Both the position numbers and the translations under genes were made by a program. This document shows, piece after piece, positions 28,298-36,763 of a stretch of 39,615 nt of DNA. The DNA is from Pseudomonadota bacterium (GTDB lineage: Bacteria; Pseudomonadota; Alphaproteobacteria; Caulobacterales; Aquidulcibacteraceae). The notes below the pieces were generated by a model, which saw only the letters and a list, made by a program, of their open reading frames with translations, was not told the DNA's origin and made no database searches. The DNA lies in contig JACQAC010000041.1 in the NCBI GenBank assembly GCA_016195245.1, forward strand, positions 1 to 39,615. The letters are read 5' to 3'. Every line of letters begins with the position of its first letter. Positions within the stretch are counted from its first letter, which is position 1.

Positions 28298-28326
28298 TTG
28301 CAAATGACTGACCAGTCAGTTATATA
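28298..28326 (+). promoter_or_regulatory. Sigma70-like promoter with a TetR-type palindromic operator in the spacer
   Basis: TTGCAA (28298-28303), 17-bp spacer, TATATA (28321-28326). Spacer contains ACTGAC-CA-GTCAGT (28307-28320), a perfect inverted repeat with 6-bp arms. Confidence 0.65.
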
Positions 28327-28333
28327 AGGTGAC

Positions 28334-28990
28334 ATGGGACGAAAGCCTTCTGCCGTAGGGGAAATTTCCGAGCCAGTTGCCCGGTGGAAGCGGCGCGCCG
28401 AGGCGCGACCGGAGGAAATCTTGGATGCGGCCCTGGCTGAGTTCACGGAACGCGGCTTCGAGGCGGCGCGGATGGAGGACATCGCCAAGCGCGCCGGCAT
28501 CTCCAAAGGCGGCGTCTATCTCTACTTCCCTAGCAAAACAGCGCTGCTCGAAGCACTGATCGAGGCAAAGGTCACGCCGCTGGCGCGGCTGGCGCAAACA
28601 ATTGCCGCGAACGGCGCCAACGATCCAATGGCGGCGCTGCGCATGATCGCCGCCGCCGCCGCTCACCGCCTTGGCGATGGCAAAGTTTTCGCGGTGCCGC
28701 GTCTGGTGATCTCTGTGTCCGGCCGCTTTCCTGAGATCGCTGAATACTATCGTGTGCATGTCGTTGAGCTGGCGCGCGGCGCCCTTGAAAGTCTGATCCA
28801 AGCAGCAATGGCAAAAGGCGCGCTCCGTCGCGTCGATCCGCAGGCGGCCGCGCGCGCCTTCATCGGCCCCATTCTTTTTGAAGCGCTATGGACGCACGTG
28901 CTGCGAGGCAAAAGCGTTCTCAGCGATCCGGAAAAATTAGTTCAACACCATTTCGATGTCTGGCTGAACGGGGTGGAGCACCGCGCATGA
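28334..28990 (+). CDS. TetR/AcrR family transcriptional regulator
   Basis: ARPEEILDAALAEFTERGFEAARMEDIAKRAGISKGGVYLYFPSKTALLEALIE helix-turn-helix. Confidence 0.93.
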   Translation: MGRKPSAVGEISEPVARWKRRAEARPEEILDAALAEFTERGFEAARMEDIAKRAGISKGGVYLYFPSKTALLEALIEAKVTPLARLAQTIAANGANDPMAALRMIAAAAAHRLGDGKVFAVPRLVISVSGRFPEIAEYYRVHVVELARGALESLIQAAMAKGALRRVDPQAAARAFIGPILFEALWTHVLRGKSVLSDPEKLVQHHFDVWLNGVEHRA

Positions 28991-29814
28991 GGCGCCTTTT
29001 GGTTCTTTGCCTAGCGATGTTCACCGTAGCTTGCACGCAGCACCCAAGTGAAACGCTGCAAGGCTACGGCGAAGCCGACTACGTTTATCTTTCCAGCCAA
29101 GACCCCGGCATTATCGGTGAACTCTTCGTGCGCGAAGGCGACACCGTCGCCGCCGGCGCGCCAGTATTTCGCCTGGACCCACAACGCCTCGGCTACGAAG
29201 CGCACAGCGCAGCCTCGCAACAAGCCGCCTCCGACAACGCTATTCACACCGCACAAGCCAATGCCGTGTTGGCGGAGCGCAATTACGCGCGCGGCACGGA
29301 ACTTGCGGCGCAGGGTTTCTACCCGCGTGCGCGCCTCGATGCCGATCGCGCCGCCCGCGATGTCGCCAATGCTCAACTCGCGCAAGCGCGCCGCCAAGCC
29401 GCCGCCGCCGGCGCGCAGACCGGCCTCGCGCGCGAGCGCGTTCACGATACCAGTACGCGCGCGCCCGCGGCGGGCACGATCGAGCAGATCTTCCATCGGC
29501 CCGGCGAAGTGGTCGCCGCCGGCGCCCCAATTGTAGCGCTGCTGCCGCCGCAAAATATGAAAGTTCGATTCTTCGCGCCGCAAGCGATGCTGGCGCGCCT
29601 GCCGGTCGGTACGCACGTCGCCGTTTCCTGCGACGGCTGCGCGCATCCCTTCGCCGGCCGCGTCAGCTTCGTCGCGCAAGAACCTCAATTCACGCCGCCG
29701 GTGATCTACTCGCTCGATCAGCGCGAGAAACTAGTGTTTCTCATCGAAGCACGCTTCGACGCACCGACCACTATCCGTCCGGGTGTGCCGGTTGATGTGC
29801 GGCTGGCGCAATGA
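28987..29814 (+). CDS. HlyD-family periplasmic adaptor lipoprotein
   Basis: MRRLLVLCLAMFTVAC lipobox; GIIGELFVREGDTVAAGAPVFRLDP biotinyl-lipoyl-like; TRAPAAGTIEQIFHRPGEVVAAGAPIVALLPP. Confidence 0.85.
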   Translation: MRRLLVLCLAMFTVACTQHPSETLQGYGEADYVYLSSQDPGIIGELFVREGDTVAAGAPVFRLDPQRLGYEAHSAASQQAASDNAIHTAQANAVLAERNYARGTELAAQGFYPRARLDADRAARDVANAQLAQARRQAAAAGAQTGLARERVHDTSTRAPAAGTIEQIFHRPGEVVAAGAPIVALLPPQNMKVRFFAPQAMLARLPVGTHVAVSCDGCAHPFAGRVSFVAQEPQFTPPVIYSLDQREKLVFLIEARFDAPTTIRPGVPVDVRLAQ

Positions 29815-30740
29815 GCGATGACATTGTCATCGACGTGAATGGGCTCACCAAGAGCTATGGCGGGCGCATGGTGGTCGACCATTTCGACCTGCAAGTGCCG
29901 CGCGGAGCGATCTATGGGTTTCTCGGTCCGAACGGCTCCGGCAAGACCACCACCATCCGCATGGTGTGCGGCCTGCTGAAGCCGGAAAGCGGTGAAGGCC
30001 GCGTGCTCGGTTTCGATGTCTTGAACGACAGCCTCAGCATCAAAGAACGCGTCGGGTATATGACGCAGAAGTTTTCGCTCTACGAAGATCTGTCGATCCG
30101 CGAAAATCTGGACTTCATCGCGCGTCTCTATGGCCTCGATAACCGCCACGCGCGCGTCGACAAGGCGTTGGAGGACCTGGGCCTCGTCGAACGCCAAAGC
30201 CAAGTCGCCGGCAAACTATCAGGCGGCTGGAAACAGCGCCTCGCCCTCGCCGCGTGCATGATCCACGAACCACAATTGCTGCTGCTCGACGAACCTACGG
30301 CCGGCGTCGATCCCAAGGCACGGCGCGACTTCTGGGATCAGATCCGGCGCTATTCTGCGCAAGGCGTCACGACGCTGGTCTCCACCCACTACATGGATGA
30401 AGCCGTGCAGTGCGATTCCATCGCCTATATTGCGTACGGCAAGAAGCTCCTCGACGCGCCCACCGCCGACATCCCCAAGCAGATCAATCTTGCCTGTTGG
30501 AGGCTGGAAGGCCGACCACTGCAGCAAGCGCAAGACATGCTCGAAGGAGCAGCGGGCGTCGATCTCGTCGCGCGCTTCGGCGCCGCCATCCATGTCTGCG
30601 GCCGTGATCCAGCGCTGTTGGAGAGAACCGTTCTCAACGTGAGGGAGGCACAGCCGCACATCAACATCCAGCGCATCGATGCGGGCTTCGAGGAAATCTT
30701 CATCTACCTCATGGCCGAGAGCCGCGACAATTTCCAATGA
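29811..30740 (+). CDS. ABC transporter ATP-binding protein (drug/ABC-2 type)
   Basis: Walker A GPNGSGKTTT; signature KLSGGWKQRLALA; Walker B LLLLDEPTAGVDP. ATGA overlap with adaptor gene. Confidence 0.95.
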   Translation: MSDDIVIDVNGLTKSYGGRMVVDHFDLQVPRGAIYGFLGPNGSGKTTTIRMVCGLLKPESGEGRVLGFDVLNDSLSIKERVGYMTQKFSLYEDLSIRENLDFIARLYGLDNRHARVDKALEDLGLVERQSQVAGKLSGGWKQRLALAACMIHEPQLLLLDEPTAGVDPKARRDFWDQIRRYSAQGVTTLVSTHYMDEAVQCDSIAYIAYGKKLLDAPTADIPKQINLACWRLEGRPLQQAQDMLEGAAGVDLVARFGAAIHVCGRDPALLERTVLNVREAQPHINIQRIDAGFEEIFIYLMAESRDNFQ

Positions 30741-31909
30741 ACGCCGCCTCTCCCCGAGCCCTCCGGCTGCCGAAGCTGTTCGACATTTCGTGGGCGCGCG
30801 TCTTCGCAGTGTTCCTCAAAGAACTCGTGCAGATGCGCCGCGACCGGCCGACGTTCGCGATCATGATCGCCATGCCGGTGATGCAATTGGTGCTGTTCGG
30901 CTACGCCATCAACAATGATCCGCGCCATCTCCCTGCTGTCGTCGAAATGCGCGAAGACGGCCCGCTCACGCGTGCCTTCCTCGCCAGCCTGCGCGCGTCC
31001 TCCTTCGTCGACATCGTCGCCGTCACGCCGCGCGCCGATGCAGCGGACGCGATGCTGCGTTCCGGCCGCGCGACCTTTCTGATCTCTATCCCTGAAGGCT
31101 TCGAGCGGCGCATGGTGCGCGGCGAACGTCCGCAAATCTTGGTGGCCGCCGACGCAAGCGACCCAGTCGCGGCCGGCGGGGCGCTCGGCGCCATTCAGTC
31201 AATCGCCGATCAGGCCTTCGCGCCAGAATTACAAGGCTCACTCCGGTTTATGGCGCGTGCGCCCCCGCCCTACGAGCTTGTGATTCATCGCCGCTACAAT
31301 CCCGCCGGCGTCACCGCCTTTAACATCGTCCCCGCATTGCTCGGCGTCATTCTCACCATGACCATGGTGATGATCACGTCGATTGCGCTCACGCGTGAAA
31401 CCGAGCGCGGCACGATGGAAAATCTGCTGGCGACGCCGGTGCGGCCTGTCGAAGTGATGATCGGCAAAACCACGCCGTATATCGGCGTCGGCGCCGTACA
31501 GGTCGTTATCGTGCTGATGGTGGCGACCTTCCTGTTCCAGATTCCGTTCACCGGATCATTCCCAGCCTTCCTCGTCGCGGTCACACTCTTCATCTTCGCA
31601 AACCTGATGCTCGGCTATCTCATCTCCACCCTCGCGCGCACACAGATGCAGGCGATGCAGATGACGTTCTTCGTGTTTCTGCCCTCGATCCTGTTGTCCG
31701 GCTTCATGTTTCCGTTCCGCGCCATGCCGGGCTGGGCGCAGGCCATCGGCGAAAGCATTCCGATCACGCACTTCCTGCGCATTGTCCGCGAGATCGTGCT
31801 AAAAGGCGCGGGCTTCTCTGATATCGCCACTGACCTCTGGCAGCTGGCGCTCATCTTGGTTGTCCTCGCCGCACTCGCACTGATGCGCTTCCGCCGCACG
31901 CTGGATTAG
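30737..31909 (+). CDS. ABC-2 type transporter permease
   Basis: FAVFLKELVQMRRDRPTFAIMIAMPVMQLVLFGYAINNDP; RETERGTMENLLATPVRPVEVMIGKTTPY; ILLSGFMFPFRAMPGWAQAIGE. Confidence 0.93.
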   Translation: MNAASPRALRLPKLFDISWARVFAVFLKELVQMRRDRPTFAIMIAMPVMQLVLFGYAINNDPRHLPAVVEMREDGPLTRAFLASLRASSFVDIVAVTPRADAADAMLRSGRATFLISIPEGFERRMVRGERPQILVAADASDPVAAGGALGAIQSIADQAFAPELQGSLRFMARAPPPYELVIHRRYNPAGVTAFNIVPALLGVILTMTMVMITSIALTRETERGTMENLLATPVRPVEVMIGKTTPYIGVGAVQVVIVLMVATFLFQIPFTGSFPAFLVAVTLFIFANLMLGYLISTLARTQMQAMQMTFFVFLPSILLSGFMFPFRAMPGWAQAIGESIPITHFLRIVREIVLKGAGFSDIATDLWQLALILVVLAALALMRFRRTLD

Positions 31910-32655
31910 TCTGGGAGCGCCACCGCGCCATTGCCAGCCGCCACCTCAAGGGGCTGGTCAAGGCCGCCTTGGATCGAGAACTGGCCGCCTGCCGCTTTCA
32001 CCAGCGCACAACCGGCCGCTACGTCCCAAATCATTGAACCGGACTCGCGGTAGGCTTCGGCGCGACCCGCCGCGACATAGGCCAGCGCACTGGCGGCCGA
32101 TCCGATCATCCGAATTTTGCGCCACGCCCGAAGCCGCGTCTCGAACAGCCTCATTGACTCGGCGCTCGCGCGAGACGGCACACCCGTTTGCAAGATACCG
32201 CCGGCCGGATCGGCGATCGCTGAGACCCGCATCGGAACGCCATTCAGCCACGCGCCCTCGCCCGCTGCGCCGACGAAGCGTTCGCCCAGCGCGAAGCAAT
32301 CGACCACGCCGAGCACCGGCAAGCCACGATCCAGGAGCGCAATCGAAACCGCGCAATGTGGGTAGTCCCGAAGGTAGTTGACGCTGCCATCAAGCGGATC
32401 GACCGCCCACACGTATCCGTCGCGCCCGGCGCCCGCGCGCACCCAACCGGCCTCTTCCGAGATCACCGGATAAGGCGCTTCCCTTTCCAGCGCCGCCAAG
32501 ATCAAAGCCTCCGCGCGCTTGTCGGCATCGATCTTGACCTCGCGCCCCTCTTCCGCAGCGATCACGCTCCATTCCGCGCGATGCGCCATCAGCGCCACGC
32601 CCGCATCCTTTGCGACGCGTTCGGCAATCGCCAGCAAGTCCTTGAGTTCGCTCAC
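31906..32655 (-). CDS. Inositol monophosphatase family / 3'(2'),5'-bisphosphate nucleotidase-like
   Basis: VISEEAGWVRAG, VWAVDPLDGSVNYLRDYPHCAVSIAL, SMIWDVAAGCALVKAAGG. Confidence 0.9.
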   Translation of the reverse strand: MSELKDLLAIAERVAKDAGVALMAHRAEWSVIAAEEGREVKIDADKRAEALILAALEREAPYPVISEEAGWVRAGAGRDGYVWAVDPLDGSVNYLRDYPHCAVSIALLDRGLPVLGVVDCFALGERFVGAAGEGAWLNGVPMRVSAIADPAGGILQTGVPSRASAESMRLFETRLRAWRKIRMIGSAASALAYVAAGRAEAYRESGSMIWDVAAGCALVKAAGGQFSIQGGLDQPLEVAAGNGAVALPD

Positions 32656-32731
32656 GTGTGCGTCTTAGCGCTCCACTTTCGCTTGGAGAAGAGACGCTTT
32701 CGCGCTTTAAGGTTTCCACAGGAGCTGAGGG

Positions 32732-34114
32732 ATGGACGGGGGGCAACGCCAAGCACCCACATTTCGGGCGTCGGTCAAACCGCCGCCGGGTCTTGGCGCA
32801 TCCGCTCTCGACAAGATATTGAACCTCCGCAAACGTGCGCGCGAGGACGCCGCGCGTAACATGCCGCGCCAAGACGCCGCCGATCTTTCCGCGGCGGAGG
32901 TTTCAGTGATTGAGCTTGTCGCCGCCGAACGCACCCGCGTCGACCAGATGCGAAACTTGGCGAAGGCAGAAGCAGAACGTCGCTTGCGCGCGTTGGCGCC
33001 CACACCTCAAGATTTCGCGGGTCCCGCGCTCGATGCGGGCTTGGCGCTCAAGCAAGGCGCGGGCCGCATGGCGCAGGATTGGACCGAGATGGCGCGCGCC
33101 GCGGCGCAAACGCGCGCTGAGCTCGTCGCTTTCAAGGACGCCAATCGCCTGCGGCGCGCCGCCCACTATCCGCGTTCGACCGTCTTGCAAGCGGGATTGC
33201 TGCTTGTCGCCGCGGTTTTCGAATCTCTGTTCAGCGCCGCCCTCTTCGCGGAGGATGACGCGCGCGGTTTGCTCGGCGGCGCCATCACCGCGATCGGTCT
33301 ATCCGGCGCCAACGTGACTCTCGGCTTTCTCGCGGGCTTCTTGGGCCTGCGCTATCTGCAGCACACGCGCTTCGCGCCTAAAGCGCTGGGTGCGCTGGCG
33401 TTTGCGTTCATCACCTTTCTCGGCTTGATGCTGAACCTGTTCGCCGCCGACTGGCGCGATCAGCTGGCCGCGCTCTCCGGGCAACAGATCCGCGGCGGCG
33501 ATGATGCAAGCTTTCACCTCTGGTCGCTGCTGCAGCTCTCGTCGCCGCAAGCCATCATTCTGTTGATGCTTGGCGCCGGTGTTTGGGTGTTCGCCGCACT
33601 CAAAGGCTATTCCGGGTTCGACGACCCCTATCCCGACTTTGGCAAGATGGATCGCGCCGCTGGAACCACCAGCGCTGCTCTTTCCGATTTCCGCGCCGAA
33701 GCGCGGGAAGACTTGGAGAAGCCGATCGACGCAGCCAAGAAGGCGCTCGCTATTCGCCTTGAAAAAATGCGCGCTGAATTCGCGGCTATGAACAAGGCCT
33801 TCGACGAAGCATCGGTGAAAATGGAAGCGCTCGACGCGCAGGCGCGCGCGCTCGATGATGCGGCGGCGGCTGGCGTGCATCTCTACCGGCAGGAAAACGT
33901 CTTGACGCGCACGACGCCGGCCCCGGCCTATTTCAGCGCCGCCCCGCCCGCCGCTGGACCGGCCCTCGACCCCATGCAGGGATGCGCGCAGATGATCGAC
34001 GAGGCCCGCGCACGGCTCGACGATGCGCAAGCACAGTCGGCCCAAGCGTTGGTTGATCTGGTGGCGGAACTCGAAGCAGCGACGGCGCGGCTCGATGCGG
34101 CAGATCACGCATGA
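32732..34114 (+). CDS. Hypothetical multi-TM, coiled-coil-rich membrane protein
   Basis: TM segments VLQAGLLLVAAVFESLFSAALF, LGALAFAFITFLGLMLNLFA, AIILLMLGAGVWVFAAL flanked by Ala/Glu/Arg-rich helical regions. ATGA overlap with next gene. Confidence 0.7.
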   Translation: MDGGQRQAPTFRASVKPPPGLGASALDKILNLRKRAREDAARNMPRQDAADLSAAEVSVIELVAAERTRVDQMRNLAKAEAERRLRALAPTPQDFAGPALDAGLALKQGAGRMAQDWTEMARAAAQTRAELVAFKDANRLRRAAHYPRSTVLQAGLLLVAAVFESLFSAALFAEDDARGLLGGAITAIGLSGANVTLGFLAGFLGLRYLQHTRFAPKALGALAFAFITFLGLMLNLFAADWRDQLAALSGQQIRGGDDASFHLWSLLQLSSPQAIILLMLGAGVWVFAALKGYSGFDDPYPDFGKMDRAAGTTSAALSDFRAEAREDLEKPIDAAKKALAIRLEKMRAEFAAMNKAFDEASVKMEALDAQARALDDAAAAGVHLYRQENVLTRTTPAPAYFSAAPPAAGPALDPMQGCAQMIDEARARLDDAQAQSAQALVDLVAELEAATARLDAADHA

Positions 34115-34902
34115 GACGCGGCCGCGGCGCGGCGGGCCGCAACGTGCTCGGTTTTGTGCTGATCGTCGTCGCGCTCGCCGTTTTGGGCGGCTTGGCATCG
34201 GCGGCGTTCCTGCTCCGCCCACCGCCGACCGATCCCCAGACGCTCTGCCGCACCGATCAGCCGCTGAGCGCACACACCATTGTCCTGGTGGACTCCACTG
34301 ATCGCCTCGAGCCGCGGCATCGTCGCAAGCTGCGCGCGGTGTTGGCTCAGGAACGCCAGCATCTTTCCGAATATGACCGGCTCACCGTGATGCGTCTCAA
34401 CGCGCGCCGCCCACAAGAACCATCCGTGCTGTTCTCGAAGTGCCTACCGCTGCCGCCCGAGCGCACCAATCCGTTCTTCCAAAACGCACGCATGACACAG
34501 CAGCAATGGGACGAAGAGTTTCAGCACGCGCTCGACACCGCTTTGCGCAGCGCTCAAGCTGGCGGACGCGGCAATGCATCCCCCATTCTCGCGGCGCTGC
34601 GTGACGTCGCCGCCGATCCCGACTATGACGCCTCAATCGCCCATCGCCGCCTCGTGCTCGTTTCCGACATGCTCGAGCACGATCCCAACGGCTTCTCCCT
34701 TTATGTCTCGGGCGCGACCTATGCGGCTTGGCGCCAACAGGCGCAGGCACAGCCCGCCGAACTTAGCGGTGTCGACTTACGCATCGTTCCGCTCGACCGG
34801 CCCGACGATGCGCAGCACCAAGCAGAGGCGCTCGCCAATTTCTGGCCGGCTTATTTCGATGCCGCAAACGTCGCCAGTGTGAGCATTGATCCGCAGCCTT
34901 GA
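34111..34902 (+). CDS. Hypothetical membrane-anchored protein with VWA-like fold signature
   Basis: N-terminal TM NVLGFVLIVVALAVLGGLASAAFLL; HTIVLVDSTDRLEPRHRRKLRAVLAQERQHLSEYDRLTVMRL; RRLVLVSDMLEHDPNGFSLY; DLRIVPLDRP. Confidence 0.65.
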   Translation: MRRGRGAAGRNVLGFVLIVVALAVLGGLASAAFLLRPPPTDPQTLCRTDQPLSAHTIVLVDSTDRLEPRHRRKLRAVLAQERQHLSEYDRLTVMRLNARRPQEPSVLFSKCLPLPPERTNPFFQNARMTQQQWDEEFQHALDTALRSAQAGGRGNASPILAALRDVAADPDYDASIAHRRLVLVSDMLEHDPNGFSLYVSGATYAAWRQQAQAQPAELSGVDLRIVPLDRPDDAQHQAEALANFWPAYFDAANVASVSIDPQP

Positions 34903-34956
34903 AAGCCAGACTCCGACTCAGCTTAGAATCGCGCCGGGCTGAGATGGAGCGGGCTG

Positions 34957-35310
34957 GTGAGCAGCAACACCTACAATTGGCAAAGCGCGTGCGGACGCTG
35001 GCTAGAGTTTGAAGTCGTGCGCGCGCAGCGCGACTGGGAACCAGTCGGTGGCATCTATATGTTCGTTAAGCCACATGATCCCCAAGCCGGCCCGTACGGC
35101 GGGCCAATTTGCCTGTTCATCGGCAAGACCGAAGATTTCTCGCAAGCCCTGGCGCGCCACGACATGTGGCAGGCTGCGGAAAATCTGGGCGCACGCGAGA
35201 TCCACTTGATCACCATCAAGCATGAGGAGACGCGCGCGCGCGTCATGAGGGAACTCATCGAGGCGCAGTGCCCGATCCTCAACAAGTCAATGTTGCGCCG
35301 CGTCGCCTAG
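34957..35310 (+). CDS. Small degenerate GIY-YIG-like domain protein
   Basis: GTG start with upstream GGAG. GGIYMFVKP...LFIGKTEDFSQALARHDMW...GAREIHLITIKHEETRARVMRELIEAQCPILNKS follows the GIY-YIG layout. Confidence 0.6.
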   Translation: MSSNTYNWQSACGRWLEFEVVRAQRDWEPVGGIYMFVKPHDPQAGPYGGPICLFIGKTEDFSQALARHDMWQAAENLGAREIHLITIKHEETRARVMRELIEAQCPILNKSMLRRVA

Positions 35311-36437
35311 GCGCGGGCCGCAACCGCGATCGCCGGGAAATCCGAAAACACGCCGTCGACGCCAAGTGCGTAGAATTCACGCAACTCGGCCTTGAGGTCG
35401 CCATGCTGCCCTCTGTGGTCGGGAGCGCTCGGATCGCCGCGCCGCAGACGCGGCGGCAAGAAGAGGTTTTCGGCGCGAAAGGTCCATACAATGACTTGCA
35501 ACCCCGCCGCATGCGCACGCCCGACGAGATCGGTCGGCGGCAGCACATTGTTTTGATTATCGCGCGGAAAAATCATCGCCTTCTCAACTCCAATGCCGAC
35601 AGCGTATTCGCGAACTGCGCGCAGGCCATCGTCTGTAATCATCTGCTCATAGCTGAACCCCGGCTGATCGATCGGACCGTGGCCCGGCGCCATGAGCTGC
35701 ACACACTGCCATCGGATCGACGGCATCGATGCAAGCTGCACCAACGGCGCCTTCTCGAAACACTCGACGATGGAAATGTCCGCCGCACGCTGCCCGCCAG
35801 CGGCGCGCACCGCCTCCACGAACGCTGGAATCGGATCGAGGCCAATGCTCTTTAGGTACGAGACATGCTTCAGTTCCGGCACAAGTTTGAGCCCGTGTTG
35901 CTGCACCAAGTCGTAGGCCTCAGCGAGCGTCAGGATTGGCTCTTGTCCGTTGAACGCGGTGTTCGCGGGCCGCAGCGCCGGCAAGCGTTCCTTGCAGCGC
36001 AATGTCTTCAACTCCGCCAGTGTGAAATCTTCCACCCACCAGCCTGTGGCCGTAGTCCCGTCGACTGTTCTTTCCGCGCGCCGATCCGTGAATTCAGGAT
36101 GCTCGGCAACGTCCGTGGTGCCGGAGATTTCGTTCTCGTGGCGGCACACCAGCACGCCGTCCCGCGTGATCACCAAGTCCGGCTCAATCGCATCGGCGCC
36201 CTGCTCGATGGCTCGCAGATAGGCTGACATCGTGTGCTCAGGCCGCTCGCCGGAGCAGCCGCGGTGTCCGATCACCAGCGGGCGTGGATTACTCGATCCG
36301 CTCATGCTCACACAACCTGCCAGCGTCGCCGCACCCAAGAGCACATCACGCCGCCTCAGATACGCTCGTCCTGGGGCGCCAGCTTTGTCATCGACAGACC
36401 CATGAACAGGATCGACGCGGCAAACAACAAGCACCAA
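35307..36437 (-). CDS. Glycerophosphodiester phosphodiesterase, probable Tat/lipoprotein signal; true start likely near 36350
   Basis: LRRRDVLLGAATLAGC then PLVIGHRGCSGERPEHTMSAYLRAIEQGADAIEPDLVITRDGVLVCRHENEI; LYxLGVDGVFSDFP-type C-terminus (FYALGVDGVFSDFPA). Confidence 0.88.
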   Translation of the reverse strand: MVLVVCRVDPVHGSVDDKAGAPGRAYLRRRDVLLGAATLAGCVSMSGSSNPRPLVIGHRGCSGERPEHTMSAYLRAIEQGADAIEPDLVITRDGVLVCRHENEISGTTDVAEHPEFTDRRAERTVDGTTATGWWVEDFTLAELKTLRCKERLPALRPANTAFNGQEPILTLAEAYDLVQQHGLKLVPELKHVSYLKSIGLDPIPAFVEAVRAAGGQRAADISIVECFEKAPLVQLASMPSIRWQCVQLMAPGHGPIDQPGFSYEQMITDDGLRAVREYAVGIGVEKAMIFPRDNQNNVLPPTDLVGRAHAAGLQVIVWTFRAENLFLPPRLRRGDPSAPDHRGQHGDLKAELREFYALGVDGVFSDFPAIAVAARA

Positions 36438-36745
36438 GCGCCGAAGGTGGCGTCGAGCGTTGGATCGATGTTCGGAAATGCGCGCGGAAATTCATGCGTG
36501 AGGAAACCATTCAACAACAAGCCCGGCAGTGCAACGCCGATCGCCGCTTCGCCTTCGTCGCCGCGCGCCTCCTTCAGCAGCTTCAGGCAGATGAAAGCAG
36601 CGGCCACACCCACCACCGGCGCGGAGAGGAAGGTCCAGAGCCGCATCGATTCATCCGGCAGGAAGAAATAGCCTCCCGCGAAGCGAAAGAGCGCAGCTAC
36701 GACCAGCCAGAGCACAAACCCCAAGCCCATGGCGCGCAAGATCAT
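36356..36745 (-). CDS. DUF5367-like small membrane protein
   Basis: MILRAMGLGFVLWLVVAALFRFAGGYFFLPD..., multiple TM; 129 aa. Confidence 0.6.
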   Translation of the reverse strand: MILRAMGLGFVLWLVVAALFRFAGGYFFLPDESMRLWTFLSAPVVGVAAAFICLKLLKEARGDEGEAAIGVALPGLLLNGFLTHEFPRAFPNIDPTLDATFGAWCLLFAASILFMGLSMTKLAPQDERI

Positions 36746-36763
36746 GTTGTTCCCCTAAGCTGG

